Shown: positions 31,874 to 41,091, counted from the first letter of the stretch. The stretch is DNA of 64,000 bases from Chitinimonas_A lacunae (GCF_042650885.1 NZ_JBHSBU010000001.1:2604001-2668000), one strand, 5' to 3'. Translations and numbers: made by a program. The notes: generated by a model not told the origin, from the letters alone.

Positions 31874-32278
31874 ATGCTCAAGCGTTACCAGGGAAGCTGC
31901 CATTGCGGCAAAGTCCGTTTCGAAGCCGATATCGACCTCGCCAGCGGCACCGGCAAATGCAATTGCTCGATCTGCGCCAAAAGCCGCTATTGGGGCGTGC
32001 TGGTCAAACCGGCGGCCTTTCGGCTGCTGTCGGGCGAATCGGCCTTGAGCGACTACCAGTTCGGCAGCAATGCCATGCACCATCTGTTCTGCCGCCATTG
32101 CGGCATCCGGCCGTTCGGACGTGGTCATCTCGATGTGCTGGGCGGCGATTTCTATTCGGTCAATGTGGCCTGCCTTGACAATGTCAGCGACGAGGAACTG
32201 GCCAACGCCCCGGTGCGCTACGCCGACGGCCGCCACAACAATTGGCAACATGCCCCGGCGGAAACCCGCCATCTGTAG
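31874..32278 (+). CDS. GFA/CENP-V family zinc protein
   Basis: The 134-residue product has the zinc-binding cysteines of the glutathione-dependent formaldehyde-activating (GFA) family: GSCHCGKVRFEA, then CNCSICAKSRYWG and FCRHCGIRPFGRG. Members bind zinc and sometimes glutathione or other thiols, and most have no proven reaction. A CAGGAGG ribosome site fixes the ATG at 31874. It follows speD by 116 bp and may be a separate unit. Confidence 0.88.
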   Translation: MLKRYQGSCHCGKVRFEADIDLASGTGKCNCSICAKSRYWGVLVKPAAFRLLSGESALSDYQFGSNAMHHLFCRHCGIRPFGRGHLDVLGGDFYSVNVACLDNVSDEELANAPVRYADGRHNNWQHAPAETRHL

Positions 32279-32314
32279 CTCGGGCGGCCTTCAGCTGGGC
32301 GTCCAGTCCTCCCT

Positions 32315-32420
32315 CGGCGCCTTGCCGGCCAGTTCGGAGTCAGTGTGTCCGGACCTCATGGCGCCGGCTCCCAGCGCTCCACCAGACTTGCTGCGACGCC
32401 ATTTCAGTGGAAATGCGCCA
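32315..32420 (-). repeat. 106-bp inverted-repeat element, copy 3
   Basis: Read on the minus strand, its first 26 bases and its interior (GGCGTCGCAGCAAGTCTGG) match the copy at 22466 closely. The far end shows the GACTCCGAACTGG variant of the family end. It fills much of the gap after the GFA gene. Confidence 0.78.
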
Positions 32421-32479
32421 GCGAAGGGCCTGGGCCGCAGACCGTAAGCCCTCCCCCACAGAGAACCGAAACCCTGGTG

Positions 32480-32503
32480 CGTCATGCCGTCTCACGGCTG
32501 ACG
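32480..32503. repeat. Hairpin related to that at 22361
   Basis: CGTCA-T-GCCGT pairs with ACGGC-TGACG around a CTC loop, with one bulged T. The 3' arm GGCTGACG followed by CCC is shared with the hairpin at 22361-22384. Confidence 0.45.
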
Positions 32504-32649
32504 CCCCTCGATATGTTCGGTGTCGGCGCCAGTGAGCAGGAGAATGCTGACGGGTCCGGTATTACTCCCCTGCCCGGGGTAGGCAGTTTCAGGGACACTG
32601 CCAGCCGATCTGTTTCCCTTTCGTCCGCCGCCCCCCTGAGGTCCAGCCG

Positions 32650-35600
32650 ATGCACAGCACTTTCGTTTCCACCCCGCCTGATCGCTACCGGGTCCTGACC
32701 CAGGCCGAAGTATTCGAGCGCTATCCGGCCCTCTATGAACTGCGCGAGGAATGGGAATGGGATGAAGATGCGGCGGAAGACCCGGTGGTGGTGCTGTCGG
32801 GCAACCATCATCTGACCCAGGACTGGCGCGACTGGCTCAAGGACAATGCAATACGCACCTTGTTGATCGAGGGTGATGTCCGGCTCGATTTCCAGAGCAG
32901 GACGGCGATCTGGACCACGGGCGCCGTCCACGGCAGCGGCCTGTCGCTGACCGCTTATGACCTGCTGGCTTTAGGTCCCATCCATTCGGCCGCTTATGCC
33001 AGCCTGATGGCCGAGGACCACGAGATGAACCGCACGCCGCCGCGCGCGACGGTGTATACGCCTTATCTGTTTTCCTGGTTCCACCATCTCGACACGCTGA
33101 CGCTGTCGCCCGATACCCTGGTCTGTCTGCTGACCGACTGGGATTACTGCCAAGCATTGGACCATGACAACCCGGTCCTTACTTGGCACGACGCCATGTT
33201 CGCGCTGCGTGACGAGGTGCAGCAACTGGTGGTCGAGCACTATCACGATGCGCCTTGCTGGGATATCAGCGCGATAGGCGACCATCTGCGCCAAGGCCAG
33301 CCGATTGTGCGCGAAGGCTTTGACCCGGCAGCGCTGGCGCTACAGCGCGAGGGCGACGAGGCGTTCAGTCAGGGCAAGGAACTGCTGGGCTGGCTCTACT
33401 ACCGCGAAGCCGCCCGGCTCGCGCCAGCTTACGCCCCGCTGTCGGTCAAGCTGGGACAGTGCCTCTATCTGGCTGGTGCCTACCGTCAGGCATTGCCCTA
33501 TCTACAGCAGGCAGCCAACGCGTTCCCGGCCCGCCAGTACACCCTCTACAACGAAGGCGCCTTTCTCGCCGGCGCCACGGCCCTGCGTCTTGACCTGCCA
33601 CGGCTTGCAGCCGATCTGGTCGGTCCGGTGATCGAAGCGGCCGGCCAATACGCCCATGCCAATCTGCTGCGCGTTCGTGCCGAAGCCTATCTGCTGCTGA
33701 GCGACCCTGCCCGACCCGATTACGAAGCCGACTCGGCTGCCAGCTACCGCGAACAGGCCATCCGCGATATCGAAGCCGGGCTCGCCCATCAATCGGACCA
33801 TGGCACCCTCAACTGGCTGATGGCCGCCCATCTGTGGCGCCAGGGTCGTCGGGACGAAGCCGATAGCTACCGCTGCCGCGCGATTGCCCGCGCTGGCGAG
33901 TTCGATCGGCCGCTCGATGAACGGCTCGATACCGCTTTTCTGAGCAAACCGCTGGTCGAAGTCGATTGGGAAAACCAGCGGCTCGAAGACCACGCTCCGC
34001 GGCGCGATCAGCACTGGTGGCGCAAGCTGGTGCTGCGCCACCCCAGCCGGATCAGGCGCGCGCCCATGGCAGAACGCACGCCGGCACTGCTCGAAGCACT
34101 GCTCAAGCGTCATCCCAGGAAAGCCGACCTATTCGCCCCGCATTTCCCGCCTGCGGCCTATAGCGCCGAATCGGCGCGGCAATTGGTCAGCCACGATGCC
34201 AGTTATCTGGCCTATCTGCCCGACGAGCTGATCAGCCGGGAAATCTGTCTGGCTGCGGCACCAGACACAGGCCCCCTGCCCATCAGACGCCTTCCCGCCG
34301 CCTTGCTCGACCGTGAAGTCTGTCTGCATCTGCTGCGCTGTCAGGTGGGCCTGAGCGAATTGCCCGCTTCGCTGCTTGATCGCGCACTCTGCGAAGCGGC
34401 CATCCGGCTCGACAGCGAAGCGCTGTTCGCCGTCCCGGCGGCCCTGCAAGACGACGAACTATGGCTGCTGGCCCTGGCCTGTGGCGGCACGGAATTCGTG
34501 CAGCACCATATCCCGTCCGACTACAAGACCGCACCGATGCTGCAACGGGCGCTCAGCCTCGACAAGGCGGCGCTCGATTCGATTCCGGGCCATCTGTTCG
34601 ATGCCGAGCTGTACCGGCATGCCGAAGCGCTGTATGGCCAGGATCCCGACTGGCCGGAAATCGTCGCAGCCCATCAAGCTGCTGCCTGCCTTGGGCGCAA
34701 TATCCGCTACGGCCTGCGCTGCTGGCTGGTGTTCTGGGACAAGGAAAGCATGCTCAATAAGCTGCGCAACGGCCCGCGTGAACAGCGGCTCAAGGCAGAA
34801 GAAATTCCGCCGGCGCACTTTGACGAGCAGCTTGCCCTGGCTTGCTTCAATGCCGAGCCGGCCCAGCTCCACGCGATTCCGCCGCAATTCCTCAATGACT
34901 CGATGGCCAGGAAATTCATCGGCCGCTATCCCGACCGGCTGCGCCATCTGCCGCTGGCGCTGCGCAGCGTCGCGGTCTGCCTCACCGCACTGCGTGCCGA
35001 TCCCAGCCAGGCCGACGAGGTGCCGGCGGCGCACTACGCCGAGGTATTTAACGGCTTGCTGGCCAAGCCCAGCCGTGAACTGCCGCACGCCTGGCTGCTG
35101 CTCGAACGCGGCCGTGGCTATCTGATGCAGCAGCCAGCGGCGCTTGCCAAAGCCCAGGCCGATTTCCAGAGCCTGCCGAGCGCCACCAACCCCGCGATTG
35201 CCGCCACGGCCAGTTTCCTTCTTGGCTATTGTCACCATCTGCAAGGCCAGCACGCTGAGGCAGCCGCTGCCTTGCAGGCAGCCGGCTCCATGGCACCGGT
35301 GGACGATTACGCCCACTACCATCCCGCTCGCAACAAAGCACGCAGCGACTTCGACCATCGCGCTGTGAGGGACGGGTTCGACGACGCCTACCGTTTGAGC
35401 AGTCATCGGACCACCTATGCAAAGGCCTGGGAATACCTGTGCCGGATCGAACGGCTGCTGCGCGAGGCCGACCAGCACGACGCCTTGCAGTGGGCGGAAT
35501 TATTCAATCTGCAATGCTGGCTCAGCATCGAGCTGGAACGCCGGGAAGAGCACCACGCCATCTGCCGGGCAGCCTGGCAACGGCTGTCGCCTTGTACGCT

Positions 35601-35964
35601 TTGGCCTTCATTGCGTGCCGACGACCCGATCCGCGAGGTGCTGCGCTTTACCGCTCTGCGTCTGGCAGAGATTTCGTTTGAACAGGCTAGCCCGCCCAGC
35701 CTCACTGAGCTCGAGGACAGCCTTGCGCGACTCGATCTGGCCATGGCGCTGTGCGAGTACGACAAGACGCTGCGCTATCCGCTCTACGACAGCTATCTGC
35801 GCACCCTGCTGGCGCTGGCGGCCAGCCATCCGCACCACCAGCAGCGCTGCCAACAGGTCTGTGCCGAAGTCTTGCAACAGCCCTGGCGGCGGTTCATCGA
35901 ACACGATGAAGTGTGGGAAGTGCTGAAGCAGGCGGAGACGGCGGCAAAACGGACGACACGCTGA
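32650..35964 (+). CDS. 1104-residue repeat protein of unknown function
   Basis: I do not recognise a named family for the whole protein. Residues about 1-210 form a separate domain (VVVLSGNHHLTQDWRDWLKD, then TLLIEGDVRLDF). Residues about 230-420 contain TPR-like helices (REGDEAFSQGKELLGWLYYREAARL). Residues about 515-665 and 715-805 show repeats of about 22-24 residues with the pattern LPxxLLDRExCLxAL, resembling DUF4116-type helical repeats. A second TPR-like stretch covers about 815-1000. There is no signal peptide or membrane helix, so it should be cytoplasmic. GAGG precedes the ATG. Repeats of both types usually bind other proteins. Confidence 0.75.
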   Translation: MHSTFVSTPPDRYRVLTQAEVFERYPALYELREEWEWDEDAAEDPVVVLSGNHHLTQDWRDWLKDNAIRTLLIEGDVRLDFQSRTAIWTTGAVHGSGLSLTAYDLLALGPIHSAAYASLMAEDHEMNRTPPRATVYTPYLFSWFHHLDTLTLSPDTLVCLLTDWDYCQALDHDNPVLTWHDAMFALRDEVQQLVVEHYHDAPCWDISAIGDHLRQGQPIVREGFDPAALALQREGDEAFSQGKELLGWLYYREAARLAPAYAPLSVKLGQCLYLAGAYRQALPYLQQAANAFPARQYTLYNEGAFLAGATALRLDLPRLAADLVGPVIEAAGQYAHANLLRVRAEAYLLLSDPARPDYEADSAASYREQAIRDIEAGLAHQSDHGTLNWLMAAHLWRQGRRDEADSYRCRAIARAGEFDRPLDERLDTAFLSKPLVEVDWENQRLEDHAPRRDQHWWRKLVLRHPSRIRRAPMAERTPALLEALLKRHPRKADLFAPHFPPAAYSAESARQLVSHDASYLAYLPDELISREICLAAAPDTGPLPIRRLPAALLDREVCLHLLRCQVGLSELPASLLDRALCEAAIRLDSEALFAVPAALQDDELWLLALACGGTEFVQHHIPSDYKTAPMLQRALSLDKAALDSIPGHLFDAELYRHAEALYGQDPDWPEIVAAHQAAACLGRNIRYGLRCWLVFWDKESMLNKLRNGPREQRLKAEEIPPAHFDEQLALACFNAEPAQLHAIPPQFLNDSMARKFIGRYPDRLRHLPLALRSVAVCLTALRADPSQADEVPAAHYAEVFNGLLAKPSRELPHAWLLLERGRGYLMQQPAALAKAQADFQSLPSATNPAIAATASFLLGYCHHLQGQHAEAAAALQAAGSMAPVDDYAHYHPARNKARSDFDHRAVRDGFDDAYRLSSHRTTYAKAWEYLCRIERLLREADQHDALQWAELFNLQCWLSIELERREEHHAICRAAWQRLSPCTLWPSLRADDPIREVLRFTALRLAEISFEQASPPSLTELEDSLARLDLAMALCEYDKTLRYPLYDSYLRTLLALAASHPHHQQRCQQVCAEVLQQPWRRFIEHDEVWEVLKQAETAAKRTTR

Positions 35965-36112
35965 CTTGGCAATGCATGGGCGCCCGATCCGACGCCCACC
36001 CCAAACCCCGCCTCCACTAAGGCGCCCCGAACCCATACACCGGGCTTGCGTCATGGCTGTCAGACGATTTTCAGCGCGAGGAACAGTAATCGTGCGTTAC
36101 AGCCTCCGGTCC
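35965..36112. other. Gap after the repeat protein; no gene seen
   Basis: No coding frame with a ribosome site or family pattern is visible here or in the stretch after the repeat element up to 36450. The whole gap runs to crcB at 36476. Confidence 0.5.
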
Positions 36113-36218
36113 AGCGCCTGTCCATTTGAATCGGCGTCGCCGCTAGACCTGGTGAGGCGCGGCACACCTGCGCTTTGAGTGCCGGACCCGCTGACTCCGA
36201 ATGGGCTGGAAATGCGCT
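36113..36218 (+). repeat. 106-bp inverted-repeat element, copy 4
   Basis: The left end starts AGCGCCTGTCCATTTG and reaches CGGCGTC. The right end runs from GACTCCGAATGGG to CTGGAAATGCGCT. The two ends are imperfect inverted repeats. The core shows GTGCCGGAC at the expected place. Confidence 0.75.
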
Positions 36219-36475
36219 AACGCCCCACCGCCTCTTCATGGCGCTGTTGACGATGCCTCTCCAGTTCGCTGTGCTGATCTTTCTGAATCCGAGTTTTCCA
36301 GCAATGTCCTGAAAGCTGGGTCCAGGCTTGAGAGGGCGATAGAGTTGCTTGGGGGTGGAGTGGAGGACGGCGGGGAGAGGCGGGAATGAGTGGGGTGGGT
36401 GTGGCAGATAGAGACTATTTATTTAAATAATCGGCTGCCTTCCTTGCAGATATTTTTCTTGTTTTTTTCTAAATG

Positions 36476-36874
36476 CTAAGCCAACCACTGCCGCAGCAGG
36501 CTGACCGTTGCCACCCCCAACAAGGTCAGCCCCAGCGAGCCGAACAGGTGCATGGCCGCCGCCGCACTTGCCCATCCCCAGCGGCCATCGAGCATCAACC
36601 CGACCACTTCGCTGGAAAACGTGGAAAAGGTGGTCAGCCCGCCAAGAAAACCCGTGATCGCAAACAGCCGCCAGGCCGGCGACAGTTCGGTCTGCCAGGC
36701 AAAAACGGCAACGGCTACCCCGATCAGGTAGCCGCCGAGCAGATTGGCGCACAGCGTACCAAGCGGCAGCCGGGCAAACAGCGGATTGAGCCAGACGCCC
36801 AACCCCCAGCGCAGCAAGGCGCCCAGGGCGGCGCCACTTGCCACGGCCAGAGGCTGCGCCAGGGCAGGCGACAT
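36476..36874 (-). CDS. crcB: Fluoride ion exporter CrcB/Fluc
   Basis: The 132-residue protein has four hydrophobic helices and the Fluc signatures GALLRWGLG, GTLCANLLGGYLIG with the pore Asn, and GGLTTFSTFSSE with the phenylalanine box. Fluc channels work as dimers in the inner membrane and release toxic fluoride. The ATG at 36874 overlaps the stop of ntrX (ATGA), so crcB is translated as the last gene of the def-to-ntrX operon. I see no fluoride riboswitch in front of it. Confidence 0.92.
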   Translation of the reverse strand: MSPALAQPLAVASGAALGALLRWGLGVWLNPLFARLPLGTLCANLLGGYLIGVAVAVFAWQTELSPAWRLFAITGFLGGLTTFSTFSSEVVGLMLDGRWGWASAAAAMHLFGSLGLTLLGVATVSLLRQWLA

Positions 36875-38142
36875 CAACGCTGTTTCTTGACCACCTGCAC
36901 GCCCAGTTGCTTGAGCTTGCGGTAGAGGTGAGTCCGCTCCAGCCCAACCTTCTCGGCCACCCGGCTCATATTGCCGCCCTCGAGCCCGATATGGTGCTCG
37001 AAGTAGGCCCGCTCGAACTCATCGCGGGCATTGCGCAGAGGCTGGTCGAAATTGAACTGCGGGCCGGAGACGGTGATCGTCTGCGGACGCGGCGGCGAAA
37101 ACTGGGCCAGCACCCGGTTGACCGGACCGGCGTCGATTTCGGACTCGCTGGCGGTCAGCGCCAGACTCTTGACGATATTGTGCAGTTGCTCGTGATTGCC
37201 CGGCCAATCGTGCTGGCGCAATGCATTGAGCGCCGCCGAGGTGAAACGGCGGGCAGTCAGTTGGCTCGACTCGACCACGCCGGCAAGGATGTGCTCGGCC
37301 AGTTCAGGAATATCGTCGCGATGCTCGCGCAGCGGCGGCAGCGGAATCACCAGTTGCGACAGATAGGTGAACAGCGCCGGGTCGAACCGGTCGATCAGCT
37401 CGGGCAGACTGCGGCTGGTGGCGCACAGCAGACGGACATTGTGCTTGTCGAGTCGCGGCAGCAACTGCACCAACGCAGTCTGGGTGCGCCGCTCATAGTG
37501 GCCGATATCGCGCAGGAACAGCGTGCCGTTGGCCGCCCGCTGCACCAGTTCGGCACCCGAATCGACCAGGGCTTCCTGGCTGTCGGGCGCGATGAACGGG
37601 GCGGTGGGTGGAGTCAGATAACGGGCACAGGCCACAAAGCCGCTACCGGGCTCGCCGGTGAGCAGCAGCGGCAGACTCAGGCTTTGCGCCTGGTCGAGCT
37701 GTTTTTTAAGAATCAGGATCAGCGGGCTCTTGCCGAGCGCCGCCAGGGAATTGTCAGGCTTGGGCTGCATCTCGCCGTGCTTGAGCGCCCGCTTGACGGT
37801 GGCCAGCAGCTTTTGCAGACCGATCGGCTTTTCCAGGAAATCGAAGGCGCCGATGCGGGTGGCCTCGACCGCCGTATCGATGGTGGCATGGCCCGACATC
37901 ATCACCACGGGCATGGTCAGTTGGCCGTTGCTCGCCCATTCCTTGAGCAGGGTCACGCCATCGGTGTCGGGCATCCAGATATCGAGCAGCACCAGTGCCG
38001 GACGGCCCTGATTACGAATCTGTCGGGCCTGGGTGGCATTCTCGGCGATGGCCACACGGTAGCCTTCGTCCTGGAGAATTTCCGAGAGCAACTCGCGGAT
38101 GCCGATTTCGTCGTCGACGATCAGGATGTCGTTACTACCCAC
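36874..38142 (-). CDS. ntrX: NtrX-like response regulator with degenerate AAA+ domain
   Basis: The 422-residue protein has an intact receiver domain (Asp10, Asp11, phospho-acceptor Asp54, Lys105) and a C-terminal Fis-type helix-turn-helix (NMSRVAEKVGLERTHLYRKLKQLG). The central domain is eroded. Walker A reads GEPGSGF (163-169) with the Lys missing, Walker B reads LFLRDIG instead of LFLDEIG, and no GAFTGA loop is present. It therefore probably cannot hydrolyse ATP or activate sigma-54 and may work as a repressor or sigma-70 regulator. It follows ntrY by 27 bp. Confidence 0.9.
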   Translation of the reverse strand: MGSNDILIVDDEIGIRELLSEILQDEGYRVAIAENATQARQIRNQGRPALVLLDIWMPDTDGVTLLKEWASNGQLTMPVVMMSGHATIDTAVEATRIGAFDFLEKPIGLQKLLATVKRALKHGEMQPKPDNSLAALGKSPLILILKKQLDQAQSLSLPLLLTGEPGSGFVACARYLTPPTAPFIAPDSQEALVDSGAELVQRAANGTLFLRDIGHYERRTQTALVQLLPRLDKHNVRLLCATSRSLPELIDRFDPALFTYLSQLVIPLPPLREHRDDIPELAEHILAGVVESSQLTARRFTSAALNALRQHDWPGNHEQLHNIVKSLALTASESEIDAGPVNRVLAQFSPPRPQTITVSGPQFNFDQPLRNARDEFERAYFEHHIGLEGGNMSRVAEKVGLERTHLYRKLKQLGVQVVKKQR

Positions 38143-38169
38143 TGTGTTCTCTCCTCGTCCGGATACGGT

Positions 38170-40299
38170 TCACGACGTTGCGGCCGCAGGGGCCGGGGGG
38201 AAATCGATACGAACGGCGGCGCCGCCCGTATCCATATTGAAAGCGGCAATCTGCCCGTGGTGCTCGTCCACGATTTTCTTCACGATGGCGAGGCCCAGGC
38301 CAGTGCCTTTTTTCTTGGTTGTAGCATAAGGCTCAAAAATTCGTTGCAAAATTGCATCATCGAAACCTGGGCCATTATCTTCCACGGCAAGCCGAATCGA
38401 CTTACTGTTGCGCTCAAGCCTCACTCGAATCCGGCCATCGGCACGTTCACCCACGGCTTCCTGGGCATTTTTAAGCAGATTGTGCACTACCTGACGCAGG
38501 AGTGTGGCGTCACCCAGAATGGTCAGATCAGCCCCATCATCCTCCAGCAACAACGGTGCTGTCTCGTACAACACCAGGACCTCGCGGATCAGCCCGCGCA
38601 GATCGAGCAGGGCCAGCTTGGTCGCCGGCTGACGGGCGTATTCGCGGAAGGCATCCACCATCTGTTTCAGGGCACCGACCTGGGCCACGATGGTCTGGGT
38701 CGAGCGGGTCAGCACCTCGGCATCCGCACTGCCGAGCTTGTCGGCCAGTTTGAATTCGAGCCGCTCGGCCGCGAGCTGGATCGGGGTGAGCGGGTTACGG
38801 ATCTCATGTGCCAGCCGCTTGGCCACTTCGCCCCAGGCGGCATCGCGCTGGGCCCGCAGCAGATCGGTGACATCGTCGAAGACCACCACTGAGCCACCAC
38901 CCTCGCCTTCGCCATCGATCGGCAGCCGCGTGCCGCGCACCAGCAGCATCCGGGCGCCGCCATCGTGCTTGATATCGAGTTCGCGCTGCCATTCCCCCTG
39001 CTGGGCCAGCGATTCGGCCAGGCCGGCCGCGAAACCGGCCAGATGCGGGTATTCATCCTTCCATTGATCGAGCGAGAGCAGCACCAGCCGCTCCAGATCG
39101 ACATGGAGCACCCCTTCGGCGCTGACATTGCCCGAGCGCAGCTGATGATTGGCATCGAACGCCAGCACCCCGGCGGTCAGATTGCCCAGCACCGTCTCCA
39201 GATAAGCTTTGGCCGCCTCCTGTTCTCGCTGCTTCTGTTCGACCTGGGCGCGCGCCTCGGCCAATTGGCGGGTCATCCGGTTGAACGAGTGGGTCAGGAT
39301 GCCCAATTCGTCACGGCTGACCACCGGCTGCATCTGCGAGAAATCGCCCTGAGCCACGGCCCGGGTGCCGGCAGCCAGCACGGTCAGCGGGGCAGCCAGC
39401 TTTTCCGACAAATACATCCCCAGCACCACGGCCGCGAGCAGCGCCATCAGCGAGGCCAGGGTCAGGGTCAGCGCATAGCTCTGCTTGAGGCCATTGCGCG
39501 ACAGCGCCAGCAGCTTGTATTCATTGCGCACCTGTTCGACCAGCTCGGCGTCGCGCGCCAGATCGGCCGGCACCGGTTGCAGCAGTTGCAGCACCCGGAC
39601 TTCACCGCCGATCCGGCCGGGATTCACGGGTACCAGCACCCGCAGGCTCAGGCCATAGTTAGGCGTGGTTTCGAGTGCCCGATAGGGGAATTGCTGAATC
39701 ACCTTCTTGAGCACCGCCCGCTCGGGCACCAGGGGCACCGGGTTGGCGCGCTCGTCGCCGACATGGGCAATCACCCGGCCGCGTGCGTCGAACAGGCTCG
39801 CTTCGAGCACATGGACCTGCTCGCGCAACTGGCTCAAGCGGGTCTGGGCGCCGCTGTCGCTCTCGTCGGCCAGGGCGTCGGCAATGAAGTCGGCGTTCTG
39901 GCGCAGGTCCTTGAGCGAGAAGTCGAGCGCCCGCTTGCCCAGATCGAGGCCGCGTTCGAGCGCCTTGTCGACACTTACGTCGAACCAGGTCTCGATGCTT
40001 TTACCGAGGAACTGAACGGAGAGGGTGTAGAGCAAGGTGCCCGGCAGCACAGCCACCAGCGCGAACATCAGAGTCAGGCGCCAGGCGAGTCGCGAGCCGA
40101 ACATCCGCGCCGCGACCTGGCGGCGCAGCCGGCCGACCCGGGTCAGCACCAGACCGCCCAGACCGGCCGCCATCAGGGCATTGAGGGCCACCAGCCACCA
40201 GTAATACTGACCGAACAAGGTGTTGTTGCCGCTGGCGGTGGCAAGCAGAAATACCAGAATGGCAGCCAGCGAACCGATCAGCAGCAGCGTATTGCGCAT
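38170..40299 (-). CDS. ntrY: NtrY-like membrane sensor histidine kinase
   Basis: The 709-residue kinase has N-terminal transmembrane helices (about residues 5-22, 32-50 and 75-95) and a periplasmic sensor region. A further helix is followed by a HAMP domain (near LAAGTRAVAQGDFSQM), a PAS domain, and an H-box RLAHEIRNPLTPIQLAAERLE. HATPase_c boxes follow: NLLKNAQEAVG, DNGPGFDD and KKKGTGLGLAIVKK. NtrY is the partner of NtrX, and in relatives responds to nitrogen or redox signals. The ATG at 40299 lies four bases after the DUF4390 stop, which indicates coupling. Confidence 0.93.
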   Translation of the reverse strand: MRNTLLLIGSLAAILVFLLATASGNNTLFGQYYWWLVALNALMAAGLGGLVLTRVGRLRRQVAARMFGSRLAWRLTLMFALVAVLPGTLLYTLSVQFLGKSIETWFDVSVDKALERGLDLGKRALDFSLKDLRQNADFIADALADESDSGAQTRLSQLREQVHVLEASLFDARGRVIAHVGDERANPVPLVPERAVLKKVIQQFPYRALETTPNYGLSLRVLVPVNPGRIGGEVRVLQLLQPVPADLARDAELVEQVRNEYKLLALSRNGLKQSYALTLTLASLMALLAAVVLGMYLSEKLAAPLTVLAAGTRAVAQGDFSQMQPVVSRDELGILTHSFNRMTRQLAEARAQVEQKQREQEAAKAYLETVLGNLTAGVLAFDANHQLRSGNVSAEGVLHVDLERLVLLSLDQWKDEYPHLAGFAAGLAESLAQQGEWQRELDIKHDGGARMLLVRGTRLPIDGEGEGGGSVVVFDDVTDLLRAQRDAAWGEVAKRLAHEIRNPLTPIQLAAERLEFKLADKLGSADAEVLTRSTQTIVAQVGALKQMVDAFREYARQPATKLALLDLRGLIREVLVLYETAPLLLEDDGADLTILGDATLLRQVVHNLLKNAQEAVGERADGRIRVRLERNSKSIRLAVEDNGPGFDDAILQRIFEPYATTKKKGTGLGLAIVKKIVDEHHGQIAAFNMDTGGAAVRIDFPPAPAAATS

Positions 40300-40303
40300 G
40301 GTC

Positions 40304-40897
40304 TCAGCGCGCCTCGCCGAAATTGACCCGCACCGGGTCCGATTGCAGGCGCCACTCGCTGTCGCCGAGCAGCGACAGTTGTAGCGGTTTGGGCAGCTTG
40401 GCCAGATCGAGCCGCATCGACAGCTCGCCGGCAATCGCGGCACTGCGGGTCAGACTGCCGCGCTCGAATACCTGCCAGTCGCGTACCACCCCGAGCGCAC
40501 GCAGGGCCTCGCTCAAGGTATCGAAACTGAGATGGAGGGAACCGACTCCGACCCGGTACTGCCGGGTCAGTGCATGGTAGGAAAGCCGGTATTCGAGCCG
40601 AGACGTGGCGTCAAACCAGTCGGCGAGGCGCCGGTACGCCCAGTACCAGCGCGGATGGGTCAAGGTGAATTCGACCGCAAAGGTCAGCGGTACCCCGGCC
40701 AGCAGCGCATTTTCATGCACTGGGTCGAGGCTGACCGCGAAACGGGCGTCGATGCTGTAGCGCCCTTCCTGCTCGCGCCCTTCGGCATCGATCGCCCGAA
40801 TCTCGCCCGCCCAGGCCGATACCGTCAGCGCGACCGCCAGCAGAAACGGCAGTCGGCGCAACAGCACCAGCAGAAAGGACGGGGCGGGACGGGACAT
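40304..40897 (-). CDS. DUF4390 protein
   Basis: The 197-residue product has a signal peptide or N-terminal anchor (about residues 8-30) and an extracytoplasmic domain with the DUF4390 pattern PLTFAVEFTLTHPRWYWAYRRLAD and LEYRLSYHALTRQYRV. This family is found almost only between rsmB and ntrYX in betaproteobacteria, as here. Its role is unknown, but the linkage suggests a link to NtrY sensing. Confidence 0.88.
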   Translation of the reverse strand: MSRPAPSFLLVLLRRLPFLLAVALTVSAWAGEIRAIDAEGREQEGRYSIDARFAVSLDPVHENALLAGVPLTFAVEFTLTHPRWYWAYRRLADWFDATSRLEYRLSYHALTRQYRVGVGSLHLSFDTLSEALRALGVVRDWQVFERGSLTRSAAIAGELSMRLDLAKLPKPLQLSLLGDSEWRLQSDPVRVNFGEAR

Positions 40898-41050
40898 AAG
40901 GCGAGATTTAGCCCTGCCGCGTGCTTTTTCGCAACAACAGTTTCAGGCGTGCAACACCTGCTAGCGTCGATCCGACTGGCGGCCCGTTCGTTCCAGCCAA
41001 GGCAAGACTTACCTAAAATTATAATTTTTCTTGATGTTTAAGACCTGTTC

Positions 41051-41068
41051 TTGCACTGCTTTTGCAGA
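41051..41068 (+). repeat. 18-mer dyad TTGCACTGCTTTTGCAGA
   Basis: This copy lies 24 bp beyond the rsmB stop and is the exact reverse complement of the one at 4329-4346. Confidence 0.6.
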
Positions 41069-41091
41069 AAAATTTATTTCTACGCCTCTAC

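Noticed and set aside
36113..36225. The 106-bp elements as integron attC sites
   Set aside because: The ends contain GCGCTAACG, which superficially resembles an attC core, but the required RYYYAAC/GTTRRRY arrangement is not met and no integrase or cassette array is present.
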